A stretch of DNA of 64,000 nt from IMG/VR virus record IMGVR_UViG_3300025913_000021, positions 1 to 64,000 of that record; one strand, written 5' to 3'. Source of the stretch: a virus. Below the pieces are notes generated by a model. The model worked only from the letters and a program-made list of their open reading frames with translations. It did not search any database and was not told the DNA's origin. Below, in pieces: positions 52,539 to 60,800 of this stretch; the stretch's first letter is position 1, and each line of letters opens with the position of its first letter. Made by a program: the position numbers and the translations under genes.

Positions 52539-52957
52539 AGCGACTAGCCCGCGCGTTTCCTCGGGCGATCTTCGCCGCTGCGTCGGTCGCGTTCGTGTTC
52601 ATGGCGGTCAGCCATGCCGTGCACCTCGTACATGACCCGACAAGGTTCTACTACAGGGACTCCGAGCGAGCATTGGCCCTGTTCACGGTCATCGTCGTTT
52701 CGTGGGTCCTGGGCCTGTTGAGCTGCTACGTGCTGTTCCAGTACCAGCTCCGGAAGCGTCGGCGGGCCAACCCGCCGATCATGACGTTGCAGTGCCCACG
52801 ATGTCGAAACCCGTTCCCGATCACCGAGATCGCTGCTCACGTCGATGAGCACATCGCCGAGGCGCGTGCACTGTCCACGCACAACGGACCACCGATCACG
52901 GCGATCGTGCGCAACCCGAGCGACTCGGAGTGGCGCATCATCCAGGAGGGAGTCTGA
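52535..52957 (+). CDS. membrane protein with zinc finger and EEP-like tail
   Basis: A 140-residue protein, GTG 52535. Two spans (FPRAIFAAASVAFVFMAVSH; LALFTVIVVSWVLGLLSCYV), then CPRCRNPFPITEIAAHVDEH, a C2H2 finger, and the end SEWRIIQEGV, a drifted tail. The cytoplasmic finger may bind nucleic acid near the membrane. Confidence 0.7.
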   Translation: MKRLARAFPRAIFAAASVAFVFMAVSHAVHLVHDPTRFYYRDSERALALFTVIVVSWVLGLLSCYVLFQYQLRKRRRANPPIMTLQCPRCRNPFPITEIAAHVDEHIAEARALSTHNGPPITAIVRNPSDSEWRIIQEGV

Positions 52958-53874
52958 TGGCGAAGGTCTATTGCCCAGGCTGCAAGCAACTGCTCGAACA
53001 CGATCGCGGCCACCTGCCGCTGCACATGACCGACATCCAGCGCGGCCTGCTCGTCACCGGCTCGAAGGTGTGCGACTACAGCAACAAGAAGATCGTCACC
53101 GAGAAGGCGACCGCCGAGTACACGTACGACTGCCCGGACTGCGGGATGGAGACCTCGCTCAAGATCACCGAGGACTACCCGGGCGCATTCACCGACGGCA
53201 TCAAGCCCTGGATCGAGATCGACTGCATCGGCTGCTCGGTGAGCCACGACGGCTACTACTGCTCGAACCCGGGCTGTGGCATCGAAGTCCTGGAGCGGAC
53301 GAACGAGTTCTACCGCGTGTCCGATTCCGAGGGCAGATACCTGCCGAAGGAAACCGGCGAGGACAAGCCGGTCATGCACCGGGACTTCGACACCGAGGCC
53401 GACGCGGGGTCCTACATCGCGTCGATCACTCAGCCGGACGACGAGCCGGATCGGTACAACCTCGACGCCATGCCCTCGGGCTGGTACGAGGTACGCAACG
53501 GCGTCGCTGGTGACAGCGACTGCCGAGCAGCGCTGCACGACCCGAAGCTGCTGCTGATGTCCGGTGGCAGCGCCTACCACGTGGGCGTGCTCAGGCCCGA
53601 GTTCCACAAGACGGTGCGCGTGACCGACGGTCACGTCATCGACGAGGAGCCCGAGCCCGGCGAGGTCATCCTGGCCACGGACGCCGAACCGGTCGCAGTG
53701 GACGGGATGCTCATCTGCGACTGCTGCAACCTTGCTCGACCCGAACTGCCCTACGAACACCAGTACGACGACGGGCGTCCCTCGCAGGTCTACTGCCAGG
53801 AGTGCTACGACGCCGGATGTGACGACGAATGCGCCGTGCGCGCCCGAGCCCGACAGGGGAGGACCCATGCCTGA
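52957..53874 (+). CDS. large multi-zinc protein
   Basis: A 305-residue protein, ATG 52957. CPGCKQLLEHDRGHLPLH (finger), CPDCGMETS, CIGCSVSHDGYYCSNPGC, then an acidic middle and CDCCNLARPELPYEHQ with CQECYDAGCDDEC. Four or more zinc sites. An internal GHVIDEEPEPGEVIL echoes the shared tail inside the chain. Probably a scaffold or nucleic-acid-binding protein; function unknown. Confidence 0.7.
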   Translation: MAKVYCPGCKQLLEHDRGHLPLHMTDIQRGLLVTGSKVCDYSNKKIVTEKATAEYTYDCPDCGMETSLKITEDYPGAFTDGIKPWIEIDCIGCSVSHDGYYCSNPGCGIEVLERTNEFYRVSDSEGRYLPKETGEDKPVMHRDFDTEADAGSYIASITQPDDEPDRYNLDAMPSGWYEVRNGVAGDSDCRAALHDPKLLLMSGGSAYHVGVLRPEFHKTVRVTDGHVIDEEPEPGEVILATDAEPVAVDGMLICDCCNLARPELPYEHQYDDGRPSQVYCQECYDAGCDDECAVRARARQGRTHA

Positions 53875-54247
53875 CAAGAGCACCCTCACGAAGATCGAAA
53901 TCCGCTACATCCCGAACGCCAAGGTCGGGCCGTTGTTCATGAAGGCGCAGCTCGGTGACCCGAGCGCGTTCCTTCCGGTCAACGAGCTGGACCTGATCGA
54001 CATGCCCGGCATGGACGCCAGCCGCCGGGCCGTCTCCCACCCGAAGAACCTGGAGACGATCTACAAGCACTACCAGCGCATCGACGACACGCCGGACGAG
54101 CGCTGCACGCAGCTCAAGGTCCGCTCGATGTCGGTCGGGGATGCGATCGTCGTGAAGGGCAAGGCGTACTACGTCGTGTCCGACGGCTTCGCCTTCAAGG
54201 ACGAGAGCGGTGCTCTCGTGCCGGTGACCCCCGAGAACTGCGGCTGA
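53867..54247 (+). CDS. hypothetical protein
   Basis: A 126-residue protein, ATG 53867 within GGGGAGGACCC (Shine-Dalgarno between GGG and CCC). Beta-rich (YIPNAKVGPLFMKAQLGDPS; SVGDAIVVKGKAYYVVSDGF), a compact small-barrel look. Function unknown. Confidence 0.7.
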   Translation: MPDKSTLTKIEIRYIPNAKVGPLFMKAQLGDPSAFLPVNELDLIDMPGMDASRRAVSHPKNLETIYKHYQRIDDTPDERCTQLKVRSMSVGDAIVVKGKAYYVVSDGFAFKDESGALVPVTPENCG

Positions 54248-54259
54248 TCGGAGACCGTC

Positions 54260-54625
54260 GTGTCCGCACCCACCGTCGTCGGCACCTTCCGGTGCACCTG
54301 CTGCTGTAGCGGCAACCGGATCGAGCACACCGACGAGGACTGCGAAGTTGGCTACATGCGCTGCTCTGGATGCAATTGCGTCAAGGCACGCATGGGGTCG
54401 GCCACGCAGATCACGCTGCGGGTGCAGGTGTCGGGCGCACTCACGATCGACACCGTAGAGCGGGCTGCCGAGCTGGCGCGAGCGCTCGGAGCCACGGACG
54501 ACCTGGCGATGGTCCGTGGCTCCGACAACGTGCACTACTTCGAGGTCTCCGGCCAGGGCGCGGTCAACGCGCTGGAGATCGCGAAGCTGCGTCGTGACCA
54601 CCACGGCAGGGCACACAGGAGCTGA
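54260..54625 (+). CDS. hypothetical protein with zinc cluster
   Basis: A 121-residue protein, GTG 54260. RCTCCCSGNRIEHTDEDC and MRCSGCNCVK give a dense Cys/His site. The second half is alpha/beta (ITLRVQVSGALTIDTVERAA). Function unknown. Confidence 0.65.
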   Translation: MSAPTVVGTFRCTCCCSGNRIEHTDEDCEVGYMRCSGCNCVKARMGSATQITLRVQVSGALTIDTVERAAELARALGATDDLAMVRGSDNVHYFEVSGQGAVNALEIAKLRRDHHGRAHRS

Positions 54626-54626
54626 G

Positions 54627-55013
54627 TTGCCGAAGCTGACCCTCCAGGGGTGTAAGCATCCGATCCTCCAACCGTGGGGAGCGGACTACGACCCGTGGAC
54701 GAGCGAGGGCTCGAAGCAGGTCACCTGCATGGTCTGCTACGAGCGCCTGATCGTCGAGGACGACCAGCCCGCCAACCGCATCTTTGGTCGTCGCGGCGGC
54801 GCAATGGACAACTCGAAGCTGCCTCGCGCCCAGCCAGCTCTGCCGTGCGAGCACCGAAGCAAGACGCCCATCCAGAAGCCCGAGAAGTTCACTCACGGCG
54901 ACTACACCGATGCGCTCTGCGAGACGTGCGGCGTCGTGCTGCGTCACCCCGAAGGCCCCGGCCAGTGGGAGGAGGTGATCTTCAATGGCTATGTCATCCG
55001 AGAGGAGCCCTGA
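54627..55013 (+). CDS. zinc protein with EEP tail
   Basis: A 128-residue protein, TTG 54627 with AGGAG upstream. CKHPILQPWGADYDPW, CMVCYERLIVEDD, CEHRSK and CETCGVVLRHPEG suggest two zinc sites; ends FNGYVIREEP. The next GTG lies 1 bp past the stop and uses the GAGAGGAG of the tail codons. Confidence 0.7.
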   Translation: MPKLTLQGCKHPILQPWGADYDPWTSEGSKQVTCMVCYERLIVEDDQPANRIFGRRGGAMDNSKLPRAQPALPCEHRSKTPIQKPEKFTHGDYTDALCETCGVVLRHPEGPGQWEEVIFNGYVIREEP

Positions 55014-55014
55014 C

Positions 55015-55323
55015 GTGCCCACCTGCATGCGCTGCGAGCGGACGTTCAGCTCGCATCGGGGTTTGGACATCCATCGAAATCGGGCTCACCCGGTCTCGGA
55101 CAACTTCGTCATCGACTTCCTCAACCTCCCGCACGCACAGCAGGAGGAGGTTCTGCGCATCGTCGCGCCGGACGGCAAGCCGATCGACCTGGACCAGATC
55201 GTGCCTCGGATGCTGGCGATCGTCAGTTCACCGCAGAGCCGTGCCGAGAACACGACACTGCGCTCGGCGCTGGCGAAGATCACCGGAGTCGAGTACCGCT
55301 ACATGATTTCGGAGGAGCCGTGA
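55015..55323 (+). CDS. C2H2 zinc-finger protein with EEP tail
   Basis: A 102-residue protein, GTG 55015. CMRCERTFSSHRGLDIHRNR with AH is a textbook C2H2 finger (C-x2-C-x12-H-x4/5-H). Then a helical acidic part with DLDQIVPRMLAIVSS; ends YRYMISEEP. Likely DNA or RNA binding. Confidence 0.75.
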   Translation: MPTCMRCERTFSSHRGLDIHRNRAHPVSDNFVIDFLNLPHAQQEEVLRIVAPDGKPIDLDQIVPRMLAIVSSPQSRAENTTLRSALAKITGVEYRYMISEEP

Positions 55324-55589
55324 CGATGACACTGCCTCCGGCGATGCCCGCCTGGCAGCCCCAGGACAAGCGCCCACTGCCTGATGCGATCGGCACGGGC
55401 ACGCAGTACGTCAAGGAGTGCGCCAACAGCCAGCGCGACAACGGCTACCACTTCCCGAAGTGCGGCGTGCTGATGTCACCGGACGAGCGCTCGGACTGGT
55501 GCGCGTCCTGCGGTCTGCGGATCTTCTTCCACCCGGCTTCGCAGAACTGGTACAGCGCCACGTGGCACCTGATCATCGAGGAACCATGA
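55320..55589 (+). CDS. zinc protein with EEP tail
   Basis: An 89-residue protein, GTG 55320 (GTGA). CANSQRDNGYHFPKCGVLMS and CASCGLRIFFH give metal pairs; ends ATWHLIIEEP. Codons ATC ATC GAG GAA CCA TGA provide the next ATG. Confidence 0.7.
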   Translation: MTMTLPPAMPAWQPQDKRPLPDAIGTGTQYVKECANSQRDNGYHFPKCGVLMSPDERSDWCASCGLRIFFHPASQNWYSATWHLIIEEP

Positions 55590-56062
55590 GCGGCGTCGGG
55601 CACGCGGCACTCACGTGGTACTGCATCGACTGCGCGCACTACTTCGACGACCCGATGGACTCCAACGCTCACGTCCGCAAGACCGGGCACACCGCGCGCT
55701 GCGTCAACATGGCCGATCACGACACGTGGGTCCATGACGAACGCGACGACGTACCGCTCACCCGCAAGACGCAGCTCGTCAGAAAGGCTGCTCGTCAGTT
55801 TCGGACGGGCGAGGTGCTGTACCTGTTCGGGTGCGACACCGGGCCGGAACTCTACGGCGTGCTGCGCGGCGCGTTCGTCATCACCGAGAAGAAGCACCAG
55901 TCCGACACGGGCGTGAGCTTCTTCCTGCGTCACCAGTACGTCCAGCCCAACAAGCCGTGGTCGGGTCCGGGTCGCAGCTACTTGGTCGAGTTCGCACGCG
56001 ACCAGTTGCTGTACCGGCTCTCGGGCACGCCGGTCACATTCGTCATTCGGGAACTGCCGTGA
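55586..56062 (+). CDS. hypothetical protein with EEP-type tail
   Basis: A 158-residue protein, ATG 55586 (ATGA). YCIDCAHYFDDPMDSNAHVR resembles a Cys/His finger; the second half is beta-rich (GELYGVLRGAFVI-like; SYLVEFARDQLLYRLSGTPV) and ends VTFVIRELP. Function unknown. Confidence 0.7.
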   Translation: MSGVGHAALTWYCIDCAHYFDDPMDSNAHVRKTGHTARCVNMADHDTWVHDERDDVPLTRKTQLVRKAARQFRTGEVLYLFGCDTGPELYGVLRGAFVITEKKHQSDTGVSFFLRHQYVQPNKPWSGPGRSYLVEFARDQLLYRLSGTPVTFVIRELP

Positions 56063-56262
56063 CCGCCGAACTGCCACAGCTACGCGATGCGCTCGTGGAG
56101 CTATTCAGAGAGCACGAAGATGAGATCACCGAGGAGTACGGCGACTACGGCTACGGCGGCGAATGGCACGACCTCGGTCGTCGTCTCGTTCCCGAGTCTG
56201 CTGCCGACTTGGTGATCCGATTCCTGGCTTCCAGGACGTACGTCATACAGGAGACGCCATGA
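56059..56262 (+). CDS. 67-residue protein with EEP-type tail
   Basis: GTG 56059 (GTGA). Helical and acidic, MTAELPQLRDALVELFREHE..., ends LASRTYVIQETP; the ACG CCA TGA end gives the next ATG. Function unknown. Confidence 0.7.
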   Translation: MTAELPQLRDALVELFREHEDEITEEYGDYGYGGEWHDLGRRLVPESAADLVIRFLASRTYVIQETP

Positions 56263-56693
56263 CGAGACCAGCAAGCAAACGCGCCCGCATCCTGGTCAAG
56301 GGGACGGCGCTGCACTTCTTCGACGCGGGCCTCGGCCAGCGCGGCAGTGACAAGTTCTATCGGGCTTTCGTGTACGAGCACCCGGCGGGCCAGTGGCACG
56401 CCGTAATGTGCTGGGGCCGCGACGGCACCTACGGCCAGAGCAAGGCCGAGGACTTCCCCACCGAGTACGACGCCAACAAGGTGATCCAGCGGAAGATCGC
56501 CGAGAAGATGCGCCACGGCTACGAGATCATCGGCAACGGCGACGCGGTGCTCGACATCGCCTCGTCCATCCGGCTGGAAATGCTCGGCGTGGAGTTCATG
56601 CACGCCGTCGCGCAGCGCGACCCGGACAAGAGCCGGATGAGTGGAGGCATCATCATCCAGGAGGAACCGGACCTGATGGACTTGCTGGGCTGA
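56259..56693 (+). CDS. WGR-domain-like protein with extended EEP tail
   Basis: A 144-residue protein, ATG 56259 (ATGA). KFYRAFVYEHPAGQWHAVMC, WGRDGTYGQSKAEDF, then a helix with KVIQRKIAEKMRHGYE follow the WGR domain order seen in PARP-type and bacterial nucleic-acid-binding proteins. The C-terminus reads GGIIIQEEPDLMDLLG, the fullest version of the extended tail, followed only by a unit boundary. It stands out as a case where the tail continues past the proline. Confidence 0.75.
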   Translation: MTRPASKRARILVKGTALHFFDAGLGQRGSDKFYRAFVYEHPAGQWHAVMCWGRDGTYGQSKAEDFPTEYDANKVIQRKIAEKMRHGYEIIGNGDAVLDIASSIRLEMLGVEFMHAVAQRDPDKSRMSGGIIIQEEPDLMDLLG

Positions 56694-56704
56694 GCCCCTA
56701 GTCC

Positions 56705-56718
56705 AATCCGAACATCGG
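56705..56718. promoter_or_regulatory. AATCCGAACATCGG element in a small stem
   Basis: TAGTCC-AATCCGAACATC-GGACTA (56699-56722): the repeated element lies in the loop of a 6-bp inverted repeat, 40-50 bp before the ATG at 56759. Confidence 0.45.
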
Positions 56719-56758
56719 ACTACGCTCAACCTCAACTTCACCCGTCGATAGGACTCCG

Positions 56759-57118
56759 ATGAACAAGATCGCCTCAACACGTCAGGTCGCCCAAGTCGCT
56801 CAAGGACTGAGCGACGCGTTCCTGCGGTGCCGCGACATCGGCCACCAGTGGAGGCTCTACTACCAGCACCGCGAAGGCTCCGTGATCGTGCGGAAGATGT
56901 GGTGCCCATCGTGCAAGACGAACCGCAAGACGAAGATCAACCGCTACGGCGAGGTCGTGTCCAACAGCTACGACTACGACGACGGTTACCTCATCGAGGG
57001 ACTCGGCCGCGTGCAGGGTCGCAGCAAGGCGCTGCTCCGAGCCGAAGCGATCAACCGCACACCCGAGATCGACCTCGACTACCGCATCTTCGAGGAACCC
57101 AGCACTGCCGACCTGTAG
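56759..57118 (+). CDS. zinc protein with extended EEP-type tail
   Basis: A 119-residue protein, ATG 56759. Helical start, CRDIGHQWRLYYQH and CPSCKTNRKTKINR (metal pair), ends DYRIFEEPSTADL, which is the tail plus S-x-x-D-L. First gene of its unit; the next ATG is 9 bp away with GTAGGAGGCCGAC. Confidence 0.7.
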   Translation: MNKIASTRQVAQVAQGLSDAFLRCRDIGHQWRLYYQHREGSVIVRKMWCPSCKTNRKTKINRYGEVVSNSYDYDDGYLIEGLGRVQGRSKALLRAEAINRTPEIDLDYRIFEEPSTADL

Positions 57119-57127
57119 GAGGCCGAC

Positions 57128-58009
57128 ATGACCGAGCCCACGGCTCCCACGCCCACGGAGGCGACCCCGTACAACCCGGGTGGCGACATGACCCAGGGCG
57201 TCGCCCGAGCGCACATCGAGACGCCCGAGGAGATCGCCGCCAACCCGATCGACGACGAGCCCAACACAACCTGCATGGCCTGCCTCGGCGGCGGCTCCGA
57301 CCTGGACGAGCCCTGCCCGGCCAGTGAGTCCGGCGAGCACGTGTTCGACGCGACCGAGGACGAGCTGCCGACGCCGTACCCGACCGACGAGGACGACGAG
57401 CGCACCCGCCGCGAGTGGCAGGAGGCGCACCCGGAGGCTCGTGAGCGTCCGACCGCTCCGCCGACCACGACGACCCCGCCGACCGAACTGCCGATCAGTG
57501 ATCTCGCCGACCAGGCCAAGGGTCTCCTCAACCAGTGGAAGGACCAGCCTGCCGAGCCGTACAGCACCCAGCACGCCAAGGTGCTGCGCTTCGAGCTGAG
57601 CATCGGCAAGAACGACGACGCCCGCACGCTGGAGCGCTTCGAACAGGACATCCGCGCCGCCCTGGCGAAGATCGAGGGCGAGCCGATCCACAACGTCACG
57701 CTCCAGGGCGGCTACTACATCATCGACGGCAAGGTCTGCCTCCCGGCCGACTACGACCCGGCGACGAAGAACCGCAAGCCCGGCACGTACCCGCCCTCGT
57801 GGGCCGGTGGCCCGGAGAAGGGCAAGGAGCGCGAGTACCTCGCCGCCCAGGACGACGAGCCGGTGGCCAGTCTGCCCCCGGTGAAGGCGCAGCCCGCCAA
57901 GACCCGCAAGCCGCGTGCGAAGCGCGAGGAGCCCGCTCCGACCGACTCCGCCGAGGACGTGGTGGCGAAGCTGGCCGGGAACATGACCCGAGAGGTGCAG
58001 GCACAGTGA
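57128..58009 (+). CDS. Pro/Thr/Glu-rich hypothetical protein
   Basis: A 293-residue protein, ATG 57128. N-terminal disordered acidic region with TCMACLGGGSDLDEPC (zinc-knuckle-like). A folded middle follows (HAKVLRFELSIGKNDDARTL, then EPIHNVTLQGGYYIIDGKVC). The C-terminus is basic and Lys/Pro-rich (AQPAKTRKPRAKREEPAPTD). Function unknown; could be a virion or scaffold protein. Confidence 0.65.
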   Translation: MTEPTAPTPTEATPYNPGGDMTQGVARAHIETPEEIAANPIDDEPNTTCMACLGGGSDLDEPCPASESGEHVFDATEDELPTPYPTDEDDERTRREWQEAHPEARERPTAPPTTTTPPTELPISDLADQAKGLLNQWKDQPAEPYSTQHAKVLRFELSIGKNDDARTLERFEQDIRAALAKIEGEPIHNVTLQGGYYIIDGKVCLPADYDPATKNRKPGTYPPSWAGGPEKGKEREYLAAQDDEPVASLPPVKAQPAKTRKPRAKREEPAPTDSAEDVVAKLAGNMTREVQAQ

Positions 58010-58392
58010 CCGAGGCGACCGCAGCGCCGGACGAGCGTCCGGTCGAGGAGCAGGACGAACCGCAGCCGTACGTCGTGCGTCTGCTGGCCACGGTGCCCGC
58101 TCACAGCCCCGAGGAGGCGGTGCTCGGCTTCATCGAGCAACTCACTGCCAACGGGCTGCGTAACTGGGTGTACGGCGTCCTGGACGCTGAGACCGGCGAG
58201 ACGGTCGCCGAACTGAACGGCTACGCCCAGGACCAGAGCGAGCTGATCGAGCGGCTCAGCGCCGAGCAGGAGGCCGCAGAGCGCGACCGAGAGCCCGACG
58301 ACGACGAGCCCGAGCCGGACGAGGCTGCCACGCCGGACAGCGACGAGGAGCTGACCCGACTCGCGGAGGGCCTCAATGCCGGACAGCAGTGA
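58006..58392 (+). CDS. acidic hypothetical protein
   Basis: A 128-residue protein, GTG 58006 (GTGA). Folded core PYVVRLLATVPAHSPEEAVL with NWVYGVLDAETGETVAELNG (a ferredoxin-like alpha/beta unit), then a very acidic C-terminus (DREPDDDEPEPDEAATPDSD). Function unknown. Confidence 0.7.
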   Translation: MTEATAAPDERPVEEQDEPQPYVVRLLATVPAHSPEEAVLGFIEQLTANGLRNWVYGVLDAETGETVAELNGYAQDQSELIERLSAEQEAAERDREPDDDEPEPDEAATPDSDEELTRLAEGLNAGQQ

Positions 58393-58597
58393 TCTCGGTG
58401 CCCTGCCGGAGCCCCGGGCCAGCGAGGACGAGGAGTACGCGCGACTCCTCGCGGCCCGGCGGCAGGCGGTCGCCGCGATCATGGACGCCGAGCAGATCGA
58501 GCGCGAGGCAAGTGCGGCCCGGCGCAAAGCCGCACGACTGACGAAAACGTACGAAAGACTCCTTCTGGAGTGGCACGGCCAGCAACGGTTGCTCTAG
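58376..58597 (+). CDS. 73-residue coiled-coil protein
   Basis: ATG 58376, MPDSSDLGALPEPRASEDEE..., then a charged coiled coil (AVAAIMDAEQIEREASAARR). Shares one base of its TAG stop with the GTG of the HNH gene. Function unknown. Confidence 0.65.
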   Translation: MPDSSDLGALPEPRASEDEEYARLLAARRQAVAAIMDAEQIEREASAARRKAARLTKTYERLLLEWHGQQRLL

Positions 58598-58950
58598 TGG
58601 TCAAGACATTCAGCCGCGTGCCCATTTTCGATCGGCTCATGGCCCGATCGGAGTACCGGCCGTCTCCACCAGGCATCCCGACGCCGTGCCTCGTATGGAC
58701 GGGCGCGAGGACCAAGTTCGGATACGGCAACATCCGCTACCAGGGTCGAGTCGTGCTGATCCACCGCCTCGTCTGGGAGCTGCGCAACGGGCCGATTCCG
58801 CCCGGTATGCACGTCCTCCATCGGTGCGACAATCCGCCCTGCTGGGCGGAGGGGCATCACTGGCTGGGCACCAACGCCGAGAACACGGCGGATCGACAGC
58901 GAAAGGGTCGCTTCAAGGCTCGCGGGCCGAATAGAGTGCGGCCAAACTGA
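58597..58950 (+). CDS. HNH homing-type endonuclease
   Basis: A 117-residue protein, GTG 58597. PCLVWTGARTKFGYGNIRYQ then HRLVWELRNGPIPPGMHVLH, RCDNPPCWAEGHHWLGTNAE and NTADRQRKGR match the HNH_3 family: H-R-x-x-[WY] ... HxCDNPxC ... H-LxxGTxxENxxD. These nick DNA and are often mobile. The neighbourhood shows no split host gene, so it appears free-standing. Confidence 0.9.
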   Translation: MVKTFSRVPIFDRLMARSEYRPSPPGIPTPCLVWTGARTKFGYGNIRYQGRVVLIHRLVWELRNGPIPPGMHVLHRCDNPPCWAEGHHWLGTNAENTADRQRKGRFKARGPNRVRPN

Positions 58951-59008
58951 ATCAATGATCGGATTGCGCGGCAGGTCCGCCGCCGATTTTCACCAGAGGG
59001 AGAAGCCG

Positions 59009-59737
59009 ATGACCGACCTCACGGCGCGCAAGAAGATGCTCGACACCCTCAGCGACGATCTCGTCTACGAGGGCTGGGACCTACCGTGCAAGCTCTGGAT
59101 GGTCCTGGGCAGCAACGAGGACCCGTACCTGGAGTTCGTCGGGAACTACAACATGGACCCGAACCACTGGTGGATGCACCGCGCCGAGGAGGGCTCCGTC
59201 AAGGACCACGTGATCGGCCTGGTGACGTGCTGGGAGTCGTGGTGCTACCCGAAGGCGCTCGGCGACTACTTCGACCAGCACCGCGAGAAGGGCGGCGTCG
59301 CGCTCCAGGCGTACAGCGCGATCATCGGCCCGCAGGGCCACCCGGACCACGGGAACCTGCGCTCGATGATGGCCGTGTTCCGCGACGGCGAGGTCATCAA
59401 GGTCGAGCACTTCGACACGGGCGAGAAGAAGTTCAACGCGATGTCCGATCACCCGCTCACCGGGTCCGTCGGCGACGAACTCGTGGACTACATGCGCTGC
59501 GTCATCGGCATCCACTCCTACGACCCGAACCCGCTGCACCGGATCTCGGAGCTGTTCACCAGCAGCGCGGAGATCCAGTCGATCATCGACACGGCGAAGC
59601 GCGAGAACTGGCCGTCGGTGCGGCTCTCGGCCGAGATCTTCAAGCACGCCCCCGAGGACGTGCAGCAGGAGCTGGCCCGCACGATGCCGGAGGAAGTGCG
59701 GAGGTACCTCGATGCCGAGTCCCACCCGCAACCCTGA
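59009..59737 (+). CDS. hypothetical protein
   Basis: A 242-residue protein, ATG 59009. Begins MTDLTARKKMLDTLSDDLVY; alpha/beta with LVTCWESWCYPKALGDYFDQ and SMMAVFRDGEVIKVEHFDTG, then a helical end (AEIFKHAPEDVQQELARTMP). No zinc pairs and no EEP tail. Function unknown. Confidence 0.7.
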   Translation: MTDLTARKKMLDTLSDDLVYEGWDLPCKLWMVLGSNEDPYLEFVGNYNMDPNHWWMHRAEEGSVKDHVIGLVTCWESWCYPKALGDYFDQHREKGGVALQAYSAIIGPQGHPDHGNLRSMMAVFRDGEVIKVEHFDTGEKKFNAMSDHPLTGSVGDELVDYMRCVIGIHSYDPNPLHRISELFTSSAEIQSIIDTAKRENWPSVRLSAEIFKHAPEDVQQELARTMPEEVRRYLDAESHPQP

Positions 59738-60068
59738 GGCGCTGAACCAGCGCTGCCTGGAGCTGCTCACGGAGCAGCCAAACGCGCAGATCATGGCGTG
59801 CCGTCCTGCCGACTGGAACGACTACCCGCCCGAATGTCAGCCGGAGGCGATGGGACTCACTCTCGCTCCACTCGACCCGGGCTGGATCGACGTGCCGTGC
59901 CAGGTCTGTGGCATCACCTGCCGGATGGGGCCACGTCAGCGCACGCAGTACGAGGCGTTCCCGAACTCCTTCCTGATCGGCGACTTCCTGTGCGCTGCCC
60001 GGATCGCAGCGATCTGCGACGCGCAACCCGGTGGCTCGGCGTCGATTCGCCACCTCGGCGGGCGCTGA
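59712..60068 (+). CDS. hypothetical protein with Cys pairs
   Basis: A 118-residue protein, ATG 59712, overlapping the previous gene by 26 bp. CQVCGITCRMGPRQRTQYEA offers one metal site; ends SIRHLGGR. Function unknown. Confidence 0.65.
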   Translation: MPSPTRNPEALNQRCLELLTEQPNAQIMACRPADWNDYPPECQPEAMGLTLAPLDPGWIDVPCQVCGITCRMGPRQRTQYEAFPNSFLIGDFLCAARIAAICDAQPGGSASIRHLGGR

Positions 60069-60244
60069 TGCCCGGCCGTCAGTACGAGGTCGTCGCCTAC
60101 GACCGGGAGACGCGCCAGATCACGCTGTGCTCGAAGGACACGCACGAACTGACCACGGTCACGTGCATGGACGACACCCTCATCAACGCCCTGACCGCCC
60201 TGGAGAGGACACCGCATGGCCCAGTGGGGAACGACGGAATCTGA
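60068..60244 (+). CDS. 58-residue hypothetical protein
   Basis: ATG 60068 (TGATG). A beta-rich start, MPGRQYEVVAYDRETRQITL..., with CSKDTHELTTVTC; the last 10 residues overlap the next gene. Function unknown. Confidence 0.65.
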   Translation: MPGRQYEVVAYDRETRQITLCSKDTHELTTVTCMDDTLINALTALERTPHGPVGNDGI

Positions 60245-60800
60245 CGAGCAGCCGATTCGGGGACAGCGCATCTTCGCTCCCTGGACCGACGAGCAGGTGA
60301 CACAGCTCAACGCTTGGCAGCAGTCCGGGTACATGCATCCCTTTACGTGCGGCGGCTCCGTGCACGACGGCAACGTGCACGGCGAGCGACCCACGCTGTT
60401 CGCCGAGCGTGACGGCTGGGTCTGTCCCGACACGAACTGCGACTATCGGCAGAACTGGGCGCACTCGTTCATGGCGAGCCCGGAAGTGCTGACCAACATG
60501 GACGACCAGCACAACCGACTGCTCAGTGAGTTCTTCGACGCCCAGCGTCAGCGGGCACGGGCATCCGCCAAGCGTCTGCCGTCCCCCGAGCCGGAACCCC
60601 AGTGGGCTCCGACGGAGCAGCTCATCGAGGAAGCGTGCGAGGTCATGCACGACGCCTACGAGAAGGCCGCTCTCGGCACTGGTTGGGCCACGAATCCCGC
60701 ATCACGCAAGCCGTGGGCGGACGTGCCCGAGGCCAACAAGGAGACGATGCGTGCTGCCGTTCACGCGCTGCTCGTCTGGCTCCAGAAGGGGGCGCCATGA
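60216..60800 (+). CDS. hypothetical protein
   Basis: A 194-residue protein, ATG 60216 with GGAGAGGACACCGC upstream. Early FAPWTDEQVTQLNAWQQSGY, a common actinophage phrase, then TCGGSVHDGNVHGERPTLFA and a CPDTNCDY zinc pair. Helical second half (LIEEACEVMHDAYEKAALGT). Function unknown; widely seen pattern in actinophages. Confidence 0.75.
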   Translation: MAQWGTTESDEQPIRGQRIFAPWTDEQVTQLNAWQQSGYMHPFTCGGSVHDGNVHGERPTLFAERDGWVCPDTNCDYRQNWAHSFMASPEVLTNMDDQHNRLLSEFFDAQRQRARASAKRLPSPEPEPQWAPTEQLIEEACEVMHDAYEKAALGTGWATNPASRKPWADVPEANKETMRAAVHALLVWLQKGAP

